Shown here: positions 24,890 through 33,085 of the stretch, piece after piece
Layout: each line of letters begins with the position of its first letter
How positions within the stretch are numbered: position 1 is the stretch's first letter
Source: Nitrospiria bacterium
Lineage (GTDB): Bacteria > Nitrospirota > Nitrospiria > DASWJH01
DNA: 44,215 nucleotides
Reading direction: 5' to 3'
NCBI GenBank assembly: GCA_036397255.1
Contig: DASWJH010000025.1
Coordinates: 1-44,215 of the forward strand
The notes under the pieces: model-generated
The model's database searches: none
What the model was told of the DNA's origin: nothing
What the model saw: only the letters and a program-made list of their open reading frames with translations
Translations under genes and position numbers: made by a program

Positions 24890-27029
24890 TTCTAAACCAT
24901 ACGGTTCGGAGAAACCATGGGTGACCGGTTTTCTTCCCCATCAATTAATCCGTTATATGCAGGAGCATTATCCAGAAGAACATGCAAGGATCAACTACAA
25001 AGAACTCCTGGGAGTAGTCAAAGGGTTTGAACCGATCCCAGATCCACAATCGTTTTTAATTGACCCTAATCATTGGCTTCCCCAGGAAGTCCTGCAGGCG
25101 TTGTTAAAAAAGTGCGAAGAAATCACCGGCGACTCCAACATTGCCTATCAGGCGGCTCTTGATCATTTTCTTCCCAAAAAAGGAAAAACATCCACCCCTT
25201 TCGAAAAGGTGGCATCCCTATTGGGGGATATGCGTTTATCCTTCCTTTGTGCACCCCTTTGGGCAAGCGTTTACACCAACAACTATTTAAAGCTTCAACC
25301 TTTTCAAATTCCCAATGCTTCCTCTTCTATCGGTTTGCTGGCCCAGTTTATTCCTCATGCGAGAACACGGTGGAGCAATCATCTCCTGGTGCGTGGAAAT
25401 TGCGAAGGGTTTGGGCGGCTTTATGAATTTATTGAAACGGTCTCGTGCGAGGAAGAGTACATCCAAATTCGCTTGGAAGACCTGGTGCTGGATTTTCCCG
25501 ATTACCACCTCCTCACCAAAGGGGAAAGAAAAATATTCATTGAAAAGCAAACCAAACAGCCCGTCATTGAGGCCACCTCTGTCCTTTTAACCTCCGAACC
25601 CGTTCCCTCTATTCCGGAAGTAGAAGCATTCTCAAAGGATCTTTTGGTCTTGATTCCCCAAAATGGTTGGCTGGCCCCACTCACAAGCCATTCAAAAAAT
25701 CATGCTACAGGCCAGGAGGAACATACCGCTTACCAAATACAAAAAGGGGGAACTCTTCACCGCCAAGGCACCCGTTTGACCTTGAAAAAAGGGTTGATCT
25801 TCAACGCTCCATATTCCCGTTATACGTTTCATTGGAAGGAACGCCCCTCCCGCAAAGAAAGGCCAAAAAATGTCCCCATCAAACAGGTCACCCATTTTAT
25901 ATTCAATCACCTAAGGGAGCTTAGCGCTTCACACCAAAAACTTTTAGGCGCAATCATTAAAAATGCGAAACTCTCCTCTGAAAACCAGGATTTGAGGCGG
26001 GAAGTCACCCATACCACCCGGTTTTTGGGTTTTGTGGGAACCAGTCACCCCATGAAACAGGTTTACTCTCAGATCCAAGCCGTATCCAATAAAGATGCCA
26101 CGGTGTTGATCACCGGGGAAACCGGGACGGGAAAAGAACTGGTGGCCAAGGCCCTTCATACCCAGGGACCCCGGGCACAAGGGCGGTTCCTCGCACTCAA
26201 TTGCGGGGCCCTTTCCGAAAGTCTTTTGGAGAGCGAACTATTCGGTCACGAACGAGGTGCCTTTACGGGTGCTGTTCAGCAGCACAAGGGAAAGTTCGAG
26301 CTGGCCCACCAGGGAACGCTTTTCCTGGATGAGATTGGAGAGATTTCCCCATCGGTTCAGGTTAAGCTATTGCGCGTTTTGCAGGAAAAATGTTTTCAAC
26401 GGGTGGGGGGAACTCAGGAAATCCATGTGGACGTTCGAATCATTGCAGCAACCAATCAGGATTTAGAGGCTTTGGTAAAAAGCGGGGGTTTCCGCGGGGA
26501 CCTGTTTTACCGGATTCATGTATTCCCCATTCATCTTCCCCCTCTTCGCGAGCGGAAAGATGATATTCCGTTACTGGTTGAGCATTTTATTCAGAAAATG
26601 AGACTTAAATATCGCCACCAGATTCAGCGGATCACCCCGGAAGCCATGGAAAATCTAATGACCTACAACTGGCCTGGAAATGTCCGTGAGCTTGAATACT
26701 GTATTGAGCGCTCAATAATTTTAGCGGGGAATCAAACCGAATTGGGCAAGGGGTTGCTTCCCCAAAAATATACACAAAAGGCCTATGGGGGAAATACCGC
26801 ATTGGGGGAGATGTTCGATCAACTGGAATGGGATGATATTTCCCATTTTATTCATAAAAAAGGATCCATTGATTCCCTTCTCAATCAATTTGAATGGCGG
26901 ATTGTCCAACGGGCCATTGAAGGAAATGGGGGAAATAAATCCCAAGCCGCTCGGGCCCTGAACCGAAGTTACCGTTGGCTTCGGAAACTGGAACAGCGCC
27001 AGGAACAGTCAGGCCAATATCCCCTATGA
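24867..27029 (+). CDS. Second sigma-54-dependent activator with a large unrecognised N-terminal region
   Basis: A 720-residue protein without a receiver domain. Residues 1 to about 385 match nothing I can name with confidence: two mixed alpha/beta blocks (YPEEHARINYKELLGVVKGFE..., HLLVRGNCEGFGRLYEFIETVSCEEEYIQIRLED) suggest a ligand- or heme-NO-binding-like sensory module. Next come the AAA+ domain with GETGTGKE near 417, GAFTGA, TLFLDEIGEI, and a C-terminal Fis-type helix (GGNKSQAARALNRSYRWLRKL). An AAAGGAGT site 6 bases before a TTG at 24867 fixes the start, inside the previous gene, so the two activators are translationally coupled. Confidence 0.92.
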   Translation: MKNPTIPDSKPYGSEKPWVTGFLPHQLIRYMQEHYPEEHARINYKELLGVVKGFEPIPDPQSFLIDPNHWLPQEVLQALLKKCEEITGDSNIAYQAALDHFLPKKGKTSTPFEKVASLLGDMRLSFLCAPLWASVYTNNYLKLQPFQIPNASSSIGLLAQFIPHARTRWSNHLLVRGNCEGFGRLYEFIETVSCEEEYIQIRLEDLVLDFPDYHLLTKGERKIFIEKQTKQPVIEATSVLLTSEPVPSIPEVEAFSKDLLVLIPQNGWLAPLTSHSKNHATGQEEHTAYQIQKGGTLHRQGTRLTLKKGLIFNAPYSRYTFHWKERPSRKERPKNVPIKQVTHFIFNHLRELSASHQKLLGAIIKNAKLSSENQDLRREVTHTTRFLGFVGTSHPMKQVYSQIQAVSNKDATVLITGETGTGKELVAKALHTQGPRAQGRFLALNCGALSESLLESELFGHERGAFTGAVQQHKGKFELAHQGTLFLDEIGEISPSVQVKLLRVLQEKCFQRVGGTQEIHVDVRIIAATNQDLEALVKSGGFRGDLFYRIHVFPIHLPPLRERKDDIPLLVEHFIQKMRLKYRHQIQRITPEAMENLMTYNWPGNVRELEYCIERSIILAGNQTELGKGLLPQKYTQKAYGGNTALGEMFDQLEWDDISHFIHKKGSIDSLLNQFEWRIVQRAIEGNGGNKSQAARALNRSYRWLRKLEQRQEQSGQYPL

Positions 27030-27262
27030 ACAAACATAACCTTAGCTGAATAAACGTTCATCCCTTCTTGTCAGTCCTACCTCGCCCAGGATTTTGGAAC
27101 CCTTTCCCCATCTCAGACCTTCCGCCTTAATTTAAACCCCATGAACAAGTCCCTCTGTACATGATTCCAGAAATCTACCCTCCCATCCCCGGCACTCCAT
27201 TAAAGGTTTAAAAAATAAGCCTTTTGTAGAAATTTTCACAAAAGGGAACCCTTTTAAAATTC

Positions 27263-27277
27263 TGGAACAGAATTTGT
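27263..27277 (+). promoter_or_regulatory. Possible sigma-54 promoter before the pilin operon
   Basis: TGGaACagaatTTGt has the GG and TTG elements at the right spacing for the consensus TGGCACG-N4-TTGC; the C of the -12 element is a T. Transcription would begin only 2-4 bases before the fimT ATG, which weakens the call. It follows two sigma-54 activator genes. Confidence 0.25.
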
Positions 27278-27291
27278 ATTCTTAAGAAAGC

Positions 27292-27762
27292 ATGAGACCA
27301 AACACCGCCCAGGAAGGTTTTTCATTGTTGGAGCTGATGATTGCTTTGGCCATTGCAGGGATTTTAACCGGTCTGGCCGTTCCGTCTTTTAAAACACTTT
27401 TGTCGAACCACCGCTTAGAGGGGGCTGCTCAGCGGTTGGTATCCGATCTTCGTCTAGCCCGTCAAACCGCCATTGCCGAAGGAATCCCCACAGGGATCCA
27501 GCTAAACCCCCATGAAGAAAGTTATTTTTTGGAAAAGGGAATCGGCCTTCAACCCAGTCCGTTCGGTTTCTTGGACCTGAAAGACCCTCGGGAGGGATTT
27601 CCCGGAATCGATCTGGTTGACTCCACAAAAGGAAACCACTTGATTTTTTTTCCAAAGGGAACCACCAACAGCTGGACCACCATCACCCTTGAAAACCGCA
27701 ACGGAAAACAACAGAAAATCACTTTAATCGGAACGGGGCGTGTTAAACGGATAAAACCATGA
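27292..27762 (+). CDS. fimT: Type IV pilus minor pilin, GspH/FimT family
   Basis: A 156-residue pseudopilin-like protein. The short basic leader ends at EG, followed by FSLLELMIALAIAGILTGLAVPSF, the class III prepilin signature: cleavage after Gly9, Phe at +1, Glu at +5. The remainder fits GspH/FimT (RLVSDLRLARQTAIAEGIPTGI; a late IGTGRVKR). It begins a pilin gene set, and its stop overlaps the next start as ATGA. Minor pilins of this class prime pilus assembly at the inner membrane. The ribosome site is weak (AAGAAAG). Confidence 0.9.
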   Translation: MRPNTAQEGFSLLELMIALAIAGILTGLAVPSFKTLLSNHRLEGAAQRLVSDLRLARQTAIAEGIPTGIQLNPHEESYFLEKGIGLQPSPFGFLDLKDPREGFPGIDLVDSTKGNHLIFFPKGTTNSWTTITLENRNGKQQKITLIGTGRVKRIKP

Positions 27763-28196
27763 AAAGTGTCCTTTTTAAAAACCAGGGAACATCCCTTCTA
27801 GAAGTTGTTTTTTCATCCGTCATTTTTTCAATGGGTCTCCTCGGAATTCTTGGGATGGTGACACTGGGCCAAAAGGGAATGGAATCTGGAAATAAAACCA
27901 CCCTCGCGGTTAATTTATCTCAGGAAAAAATGGAAGAAAAGTGGGCCGCTTCACCCGATTCAATCCTTTGGGATGATCTGGATCAAGATGGGAAGATGGA
28001 AACCAAAATGATCGATCTGGGTCAAGGAGAATTTACCAATGAGGATCAACCTTACAATGGGATGGTCAGACAGTGGTCCATTCAATACACCTTATCCGGA
28101 TTAATGTTAATTGACGTCAAAACCCTCTGGAAGGATGAACATCAAAAAAACCGCTCTTTTTCCCTTCGGGGTCTTAGGGTTCAAAACAACTTATAA
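27759..28196 (+). CDS. pilV: Type IV pilus minor pilin, PilV-like
   Basis: A 145-residue prepilin coupled to fimT by a 4-bp ATGA overlap. The leader ends QG, followed by TSLLEVVFSSVIFSMGLLGILGM: a hydrophobic N-terminal helix with Glu at +5. The position after the cleavage site is Thr instead of the usual Phe. The middle contains DDLDQDGKMETKMID, whose DxDxDG pattern resembles a calcium-binding loop. It is shorter than many PilV proteins. Assignment to PilV rests on the gene order fimT-pilV-pilW-pilX and the leader; the globular part is not diagnostic. Confidence 0.82.
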   Translation: MKSVLFKNQGTSLLEVVFSSVIFSMGLLGILGMVTLGQKGMESGNKTTLAVNLSQEKMEEKWAASPDSILWDDLDQDGKMETKMIDLGQGEFTNEDQPYNGMVRQWSIQYTLSGLMLIDVKTLWKDEHQKNRSFSLRGLRVQNNL

Positions 28197-28247
28197 GAGG
28201 ATAAACCTTGGTGTAATGTCCCGTACATACCTTGAATAAATTAAGGT

Positions 28248-28336
28248 CGTCATTCCGGCCTCCGCTCCGGTCATTCCCGCTTCCACTCCGTCATTCCCGC
28301 TTCCACTCTGTCATTCCCGCGGAAGCGGGAATCCAG
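28248..28336 (+). repeat. Palindromic repeat with tandemly multiplied left half-sites
   Basis: Three successive left halves (tcattcccgcttccact, period 20 bp, with an earlier decayed one, cattccggcctccgctc) precede one complete palindrome (tcattcccgcggaagcgggaatccag). It is preceded by the same ttgaataaattaagg leader as the copy at 11136. It splits pilV from pilW. Confidence 0.9.
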
Positions 28337-28440
28337 TAATTGGACTCCGGGTCGTGATCCACGGTGTTAGTTCGGCCGGAATGACATCGATAATAATTAA
28401 GTGATTTTGGAAAAAATATCCTAGAGAAGAGAAATTTTAG

Positions 28441-29175
28441 ATGAACCATTATTTACTCACACAAAACGGAATCAGCCTCGTTGAAACCCTTTTGGGAACA
28501 GCATTGACACTGCTCATCCTGGGTTTTGCTTTGGATTTTGGATCCTCTTGCTTAACACGTTTTAGCCAGATGGAACATCAAATTGAAATTCAGCAACAAA
28601 CCCGTATCGGAATAGAAATGCTGATGCACGAAATCAAGAAGGCGGGTTATGGGCTACCCTCAGGTTGGCCCGCTTTTCTGGTCATTGGGCCTTCCTTTGT
28701 TTCCTTCCAATCTAACTTGGATGAAATCCAAACTCGCCTCACCTCAGATGCTTTCCCGGGAAGCACCGTCATTTTTGTTGAAAGCGGAAAAGGTTTTCGG
28801 GCGGGAAAATCCATTCTCATTTGCACCGGCGGTGTGTGCGAGGAGGGGATTTTAAACAATCATGGAAGCATCTTTAGCTTAACCCTTAAAAATTCCCTGA
28901 ACCATTTTTTTCCTTCCGGAAGTTCCGTGAATGTTTTGAATCGGGTTTCCTATTATCTCAACCAGAAAAATCAACTTCTCAGGAAGGTGGACCAGGGGGG
29001 CACCAATGAAGTGGCCAATCAGGTTCAAACCCTAAAAATGAAATACCAAGATCATAAAGGAAATCCCACCTGGAATCCCTTGGCCGCCAAGCTGGTACGG
29101 ATAACCTTGGAAACCCAAAGTCAAAAAGGAGATCAAAGATCCTATTCCTCATCCATCGGTATCCGGAATCAGTAG
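28441..29175 (+). CDS. pilW: Type IV pilus minor pilin, PilW-like
   Basis: A 244-residue prepilin. The leader MNHYLLTQNG is followed by ISLVETLLGTALTLLILGFALDFG, with Glu at +5. Next comes the PilW-typical helix RFSQMEHQIEIQQQTRIGIEMLMHEIKKAGYG, then a long beta-rich part containing two cysteines (CTGGVC) that could form a disulphide. It is separated from pilV by a repeat-filled gap of 244 bp, so the operon may have been split by repeat insertion. It probably works with the other minor pilins in priming pili. Confidence 0.85.
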   Translation: MNHYLLTQNGISLVETLLGTALTLLILGFALDFGSSCLTRFSQMEHQIEIQQQTRIGIEMLMHEIKKAGYGLPSGWPAFLVIGPSFVSFQSNLDEIQTRLTSDAFPGSTVIFVESGKGFRAGKSILICTGGVCEEGILNNHGSIFSLTLKNSLNHFFPSGSSVNVLNRVSYYLNQKNQLLRKVDQGGTNEVANQVQTLKMKYQDHKGNPTWNPLAAKLVRITLETQSQKGDQRSYSSSIGIRNQ

Positions 29176-29237
29176 CTTAAAAAATAATAGGGATTTGATT
29201 TGCCAATGGCGCTCCCGCCATTCCCGCTTTCCTCATC

Positions 29238-29399
29238 CGTCATTCCCACGGAAGCGGGAATGATGAGCTTTATTTTCAGGGACCATACATTAAAAGAGTA
29301 AGGAAAAACTTTTTTGCTGTCATTCCCGAGTGGTTTTATCGGGAATCCAGTTTGTGTAATTTCAAAAAACTCTGGATTCCCCCTTCCGCGGGAATGACG
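29238..29399. repeat. Cluster of three palindromic repeat copies between pilW and pilX
   Basis: Copies at 29238-29264 and 29318-29350 read forward; a third at 29372-29399 is inverted (ctggattcc...ggaatgacg). Short half-site remnants precede the first. The 264-bp gap has no other feature. Confidence 0.88.
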
Positions 29400-29439
29400 A
29401 ATTTTACCCGTTCACTTCTGCGATGGACCCAAACTAAAA

Positions 29440-30909
29440 ATGAAAAAATCACTAATACAAAAACAGAATGGCTCCGCCTTTTTGCTCATTATTTTAATGT
29501 TATTACTCCTTAGCCTGTTGGGCACCTTTGCTTTTTCAAGGGGGATGTCTGAAATGGTTATCACCCGGAACTATCGGCATGAGGCGGTGGTTTCATACCT
29601 AGCCGAATCTGGAATTCAGCAGGTTTTGCTCTGGTTCAACCAACCTGAAACATTTTTTTTGAACCATCACTTTAATAATGGTTACACCGGCTCCCCACAA
29701 TTGTTTTTCCAAAAACGATGGAATATCTCTAATGGAACCCCCACCTATTTTAATAATGGTAAAAGCCAATTCACTGGAACACCGCAAAACCCGGATCTGT
29801 TAATATCCGTCCCCAATGACGATCCCTTTCTCAATGATCCCGGAACCGGTTTATTCAAAGATTTCTCTGACCTTGGAAAAATACTCCAGCTAAAAATTTA
29901 CCAGCCTTCCGGGCCTGAAGGTCTTTGTATCGTGGAGAGCCGGGCTGAAGGAAAATCCGGTTTTAAGAAAACCATTCAGGTGGAACTAACAGCCAGTCCC
30001 TTGATCCCCTTGAACGCCTCCATTCAATCTGGAATTGGGTTTAATGGAAAAGGAGTTCCCGTTTGGGCCCATTGGGGAGAGGTGTGGGTTTCAGGGAAAG
30101 GAAGCTTGGGGACCCGGCTTGACCAAATTCCCGTACTAAATCCCTTTGCCGCGACAAGCGGGGCCTCTTATAGTATTGGCCCCTTAGAAGACCCATGGGT
30201 TCAATTCCGAATTGAAGGATCCATCCAGTCTCCAACCCCTTTGGAATGCACCTCCTGCCCTGAACCCTATTTAATGAGTGGGCATGGGAATGTTCACCAA
30301 GACCAGGGATTTTATAACCCGGGTTTTTCGTTGAGCCTTTGGGATTATCAAACCGTGAAAGAATTTTCAAAAAGGTTCGGCCGGTATTATTCAACCGATT
30401 CCATGGGAAACCTTTATTTAGATGGCATTCAAGATGCACAAAACAAAAATAACCCCCAAGCGGTTTTTTCTTCTCAAGGGCCAGGAGACCATCAAGGATT
30501 GGTCTTCATTGATACCATCGATCAAAACCCTCCCACCTCCACCAACCAGGCAACATTAACGGTTCCGGTGGATTATTCCCAAGGCATTTTCTTTGTAAAT
30601 GGAAACGTGGTATTGGAAAAGAAAGGCCCAGGAAAAACCCTTTCTGTTTCCACCCCTCCCCTTCCTCAAACAGGCACACCCGTATCAAAGGTCTTAATTT
30701 CGAACATAAACATCAATGGTGTTATTTACACCAATGGCTTTTTAAAAACCGTTGGGTCATTAAAAGCCTTCGGTTCTCTACATGCTCAAGGCGGGTTTGT
30801 CCAACCGGAGAACCTGGAGGTCTGGAAAAACCATAACCACTCTCTAGGCCGTTTTCATAACTTACCTATGGCCGTTTTTTCCCAGGGCAGCTGGAGAGAA
30901 ACCTACTAG
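29440..30909 (+). CDS. PilX-like type IV pilus assembly protein
   Basis: A 489-residue protein with a prepilin-like start (KQNG, then SAFLLIILMLLLLSLLGTFAFSRGMSE) and the PilX N-terminal signature AVVSYLAESGIQQVLLWFN. The key Glu at +5 of true pilins is absent, as in PilX/GspK-type components that cap the minor pilin complex. The rest is long and beta-rich, with two cysteines (ECTSCPEP) and two segments with filament-surface character (GKTLSVSTPP; ININGVIYTNGFLKTVGSLKAFGSLHAQGGF). It is much longer than Pseudomonas PilX. PilY1, its usual partner, is not in the window. Confidence 0.8.
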   Translation: MKKSLIQKQNGSAFLLIILMLLLLSLLGTFAFSRGMSEMVITRNYRHEAVVSYLAESGIQQVLLWFNQPETFFLNHHFNNGYTGSPQLFFQKRWNISNGTPTYFNNGKSQFTGTPQNPDLLISVPNDDPFLNDPGTGLFKDFSDLGKILQLKIYQPSGPEGLCIVESRAEGKSGFKKTIQVELTASPLIPLNASIQSGIGFNGKGVPVWAHWGEVWVSGKGSLGTRLDQIPVLNPFAATSGASYSIGPLEDPWVQFRIEGSIQSPTPLECTSCPEPYLMSGHGNVHQDQGFYNPGFSLSLWDYQTVKEFSKRFGRYYSTDSMGNLYLDGIQDAQNKNNPQAVFSSQGPGDHQGLVFIDTIDQNPPTSTNQATLTVPVDYSQGIFFVNGNVVLEKKGPGKTLSVSTPPLPQTGTPVSKVLISNININGVIYTNGFLKTVGSLKAFGSLHAQGGFVQPENLEVWKNHNHSLGRFHNLPMAVFSQGSWRETY

Positions 30910-30985
30910 ATGAGTATTGCACTCAATAAAACGAATTTTTTTATTTAGATGCCTCCAACCTTTTCCCTTTTCCCCTTCCTCCACC

Positions 30986-31057
30986 CGTCATTCCCGCTTT
31001 CCTCCTCCGTCATTCCCGCTTTCCTCCTCCGTCATTCCCGCGGAAGCGGGAATCCAG
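30986..31057 (+). repeat. Palindromic repeat with two extra left half-sites
   Basis: cgtcattcccgctttcctcctc occurs twice in tandem (22-bp period), then a complete palindrome ending gcgggaatccag. This is the same ladder architecture as at 28248 but with a different spacer length. Confidence 0.9.
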
Positions 31058-31061
31058 TGAT

Positions 31062-31208
31062 CTAAGATCTTTCCCCCCTTCCGGGATGCTTACCATGGGT
31101 ATTGGGGGCCAAATGTCCTTCCTCAAGAACCCCTTGGACATGGCCGAAATAGGTCAAAAGCCAGGCAAGCCCCTTATGCTTGACAACTTCCCCCTTTTTT
31201 AATAGCAT
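31062..31208 (-). CDS. Possible small protein (48 residues), unrecognised
   Basis: An ATG at 31208 opens a frame MLLKKGEVVKHKGLAWLLTY... that ends at 31062, directly beside the palindromic repeat. An AGGTGA string lies about 9 bases upstream of the ATG. The sequence is amphipathic, ends in a glycine/histidine-rich tail, and matches nothing I know. It could be chance: the frame is short and has no conserved context. Confidence 0.25.
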   Translation of the reverse strand: MLLKKGEVVKHKGLAWLLTYFGHVQGVLEEGHLAPNTHGKHPGRGERS

Positions 31209-31329
31209 GATCTCTTGTCACCTATGATATCTAAACAATTTCTGTATTTAACCGGCTTCTAAACACCCTCCATTTGTCTTCGATCTGCTCACCGCAGGCC
31301 CAATCAGTCTGTTTTGAGAAACATCGAAG

Positions 31330-31399
31330 GATGAAAATCCACGGGAGGGGGTTTCCGCACGGACCGCGAAAGGCCACAGCCATAGGAAGGAGGGGAGTT
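31330..31399 (+). other. Structured-looking leader of the bactofilin gene
   Basis: The leader contains CCACGGGAGGGG..., a TCCG/CGGA mini-hairpin and CCGCGAAAGGCCAC followed by AGG. Parts recall the conserved strings of class I cyclic-di-GMP (GEMM) riboswitches (CACG, AGGG, CGCAAAGCCAC), but the AAACC element is missing and no outer stem is evident. The ribosome site GGAAGGAGGGGA lies at its end. Confidence 0.25.
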
Positions 31400-31897
31400 A
31401 TGTGGAACTGGAAGGATGAGGTTTCACCTCAAACAAAACAGCCGCAGGAGAGTAACCCGTTTAATAAAACCAACGTTGAAACAAGGAGGACAAGTATGGG
31501 ACAAACGGCTATCATCGGACAGTCGATCTACATCAAAGGAGAGCTGACCGGTAATGAGGATTTGACCATCGAAGGAAAGGTGGAAGGAAAAATCGAGCTA
31601 AAAGATCACCATTTGACCATCGGACCAGGCGGAAATATTAAAGCCGATCTCAACGCGAGAACCATTACCATTCTTGGTGAGGTTCACGGAAACGTTACCG
31701 CCACGGAAAAAGTGGAGATCAAAGAAGCCGGGAAACTCAGAGGGGATATCCAGGCACCACGGGTAGCCATTGCAGATGGAGCCTTCTTCAAGGGAAGTGT
31801 GGATATGCAACAGGATGCCAATGCCTCCAAAGAGAAACCCTTACGAGAACAAAAATCCTTTTCCCAACCCTCCGAACGGGTGGCTGTAAAGGTTTAA
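31400..31897 (+). CDS. Bactofilin (DUF583 polymer-forming cytoskeletal protein)
   Basis: A 165-residue protein that should polymerise into membrane-associated filaments used in cell shape or polar organisation. The core is a right-handed beta-helix made of short repeats (IIGQSIYIKGELTG, DLTIEGKVEGKI, HLTIGPGGNIKADL, TITILGEVHGNV, KVEIKEAGKLRGDI, RVAIADGAFFKGSV), flanked by disordered tails. The frame is open further upstream to 31274, but a GGAAGGAGGGG site just before the ATG at 31400 (MWNWKDE) fixes the start. A second good site (AAGGAGG) precedes Met at 31496, so a shorter form is possible. Confidence 0.93.
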   Translation: MWNWKDEVSPQTKQPQESNPFNKTNVETRRTSMGQTAIIGQSIYIKGELTGNEDLTIEGKVEGKIELKDHHLTIGPGGNIKADLNARTITILGEVHGNVTATEKVEIKEAGKLRGDIQAPRVAIADGAFFKGSVDMQQDANASKEKPLREQKSFSQPSERVAVKV

Positions 31898-31910
31898 GGT
31901 TTGCGCCTCC

Positions 31911-32570
31911 ATGTTACCAAAGCAACGACCTCCCTCCTCAGGTTCACTAGCAAGGGGTTTTCTTCCATCATTGGGAGAAACCCCCTCGCCACAGGTGCAT
32001 CGCACCAATAATCTCAAGCGTTTTATAAAAAGTCTGACGACCATTCCCAAGCCCCATGTTTTAGACATGGGAAGACTTTGCGGCCAGAACATCGATTGGC
32101 TCCTCCAAAAAGGGTGTAAGGTTTACATCGATGACCGATTCGTCACCTTAAAACCTCCCCCAAAACCGGTCCCCACCTCACGAAAAGGAGAATGGAAATT
32201 ACCCCCTTCTCCCCCCATCGAACCCTTGGAATATCCGGCTCACTTGTTTGATGGCATTTTGTGTTGGGATCTTTTAGATTTTTTAGTATTAAAACAAGCC
32301 CAGGAATTAATCGGGGGAATAAAAAAAATAATAAAACCCAAAGGATTTCTTTTAACTTACTTTAACTTCAATAAATCGAAACCCCCTCCTCCCGTCCGCT
32401 ACCGTATTATTCAGGAGGACCAGCTTCAATACGAAATCCTTCTGTCTTCCCAAATTTCCCGGCGTGTTTATGAAAACCGTGAAATTGAAGCACTCTTCCA
32501 AGGCTTTGAAATCATCAACTCCACCTTCCTCAAAAATCAAATGCGGGAAGTGTTGGTTCAAAAGCAATAA
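31911..32570 (+). CDS. Degenerate class I SAM methyltransferase-like protein
   Basis: A 219-residue protein 13 bases behind the bactofilin gene. A Rossmann-like pattern is visible: HVLDMGRLCGQNIDWLLQKGCKVYIDD (in the position of motif I), FDGILCWDLLDFLVLKQAQELIGGIKKIIKPKGFLLTYFN (motifs IV-V of class I methyltransferases). The GxGxG of motif I is replaced by GRLCG, and a proline-rich insert follows, so catalytic activity is doubtful. The tight spacing suggests a common transcript and perhaps a shared role with bactofilin. The fold call is by eye. Confidence 0.65.
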   Translation: MLPKQRPPSSGSLARGFLPSLGETPSPQVHRTNNLKRFIKSLTTIPKPHVLDMGRLCGQNIDWLLQKGCKVYIDDRFVTLKPPPKPVPTSRKGEWKLPPSPPIEPLEYPAHLFDGILCWDLLDFLVLKQAQELIGGIKKIIKPKGFLLTYFNFNKSKPPPPVRYRIIQEDQLQYEILLSSQISRRVYENREIEALFQGFEIINSTFLKNQMREVLVQKQ

Positions 32571-32795
32571 TCCTCGCTCAAGGTTTGAGGCTATAGGCAC
32601 CCTTTTTGAGGAGGCGTAAGGAGTAAGGCCCCCCACTTATTCCCTCCCTTTGTAAGGGAGGGTTGGGGAGGGTAGAAGCATTTTTTTGAGAAAACGTGAG
32701 GGGGGAAAGGTGAGGGGTAAGGGGACGAAGAACCAGAAAAACAAACGAGTGTAGTGTGTCCAACACTTGTTTACATCAATTCCGAAAATCCAAAC

Positions 32796-32867
32796 CGTCA
32801 TTCCCCCCTTCCCCTTTCGTCATTCCCACTTTCATCCCCCGTTATTCCCGCGGAAGCGGGAATCCAG
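32796..32867 (+). repeat. Palindromic repeat with degenerate left half-site ladder
   Basis: cgtcattcccc...cgtcattcccac...cgttattcccgcggaagcgggaatccag: two decayed half-sites then a full palindrome. The 515-bp gap (32571-33085) also holds a ccctccctttgtaagggaggg block near 32642 and C-rich ccctcacccttaac blocks near 32899. No gene is supported there. Confidence 0.85.
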
Positions 32868-33085
32868 GAATTTAGGATGTCTATTAGAACATTGGGTTAC
32901 CCCCTCACCCTTAACTCTTTACCCCTTACCGCCTTTTTAAAACCTTCACCCCTAACGCAGTTTTAAAGAGGCATCTAACCTTCTTCCTCTAATCAACAGT
33001 TGATTGAAAACATGGAAAGGCGTAAATTACGGTTCAACATAGGGTAATCTTACCTACTTCGCTGTTTATAGAGGGGAAAACAGAG

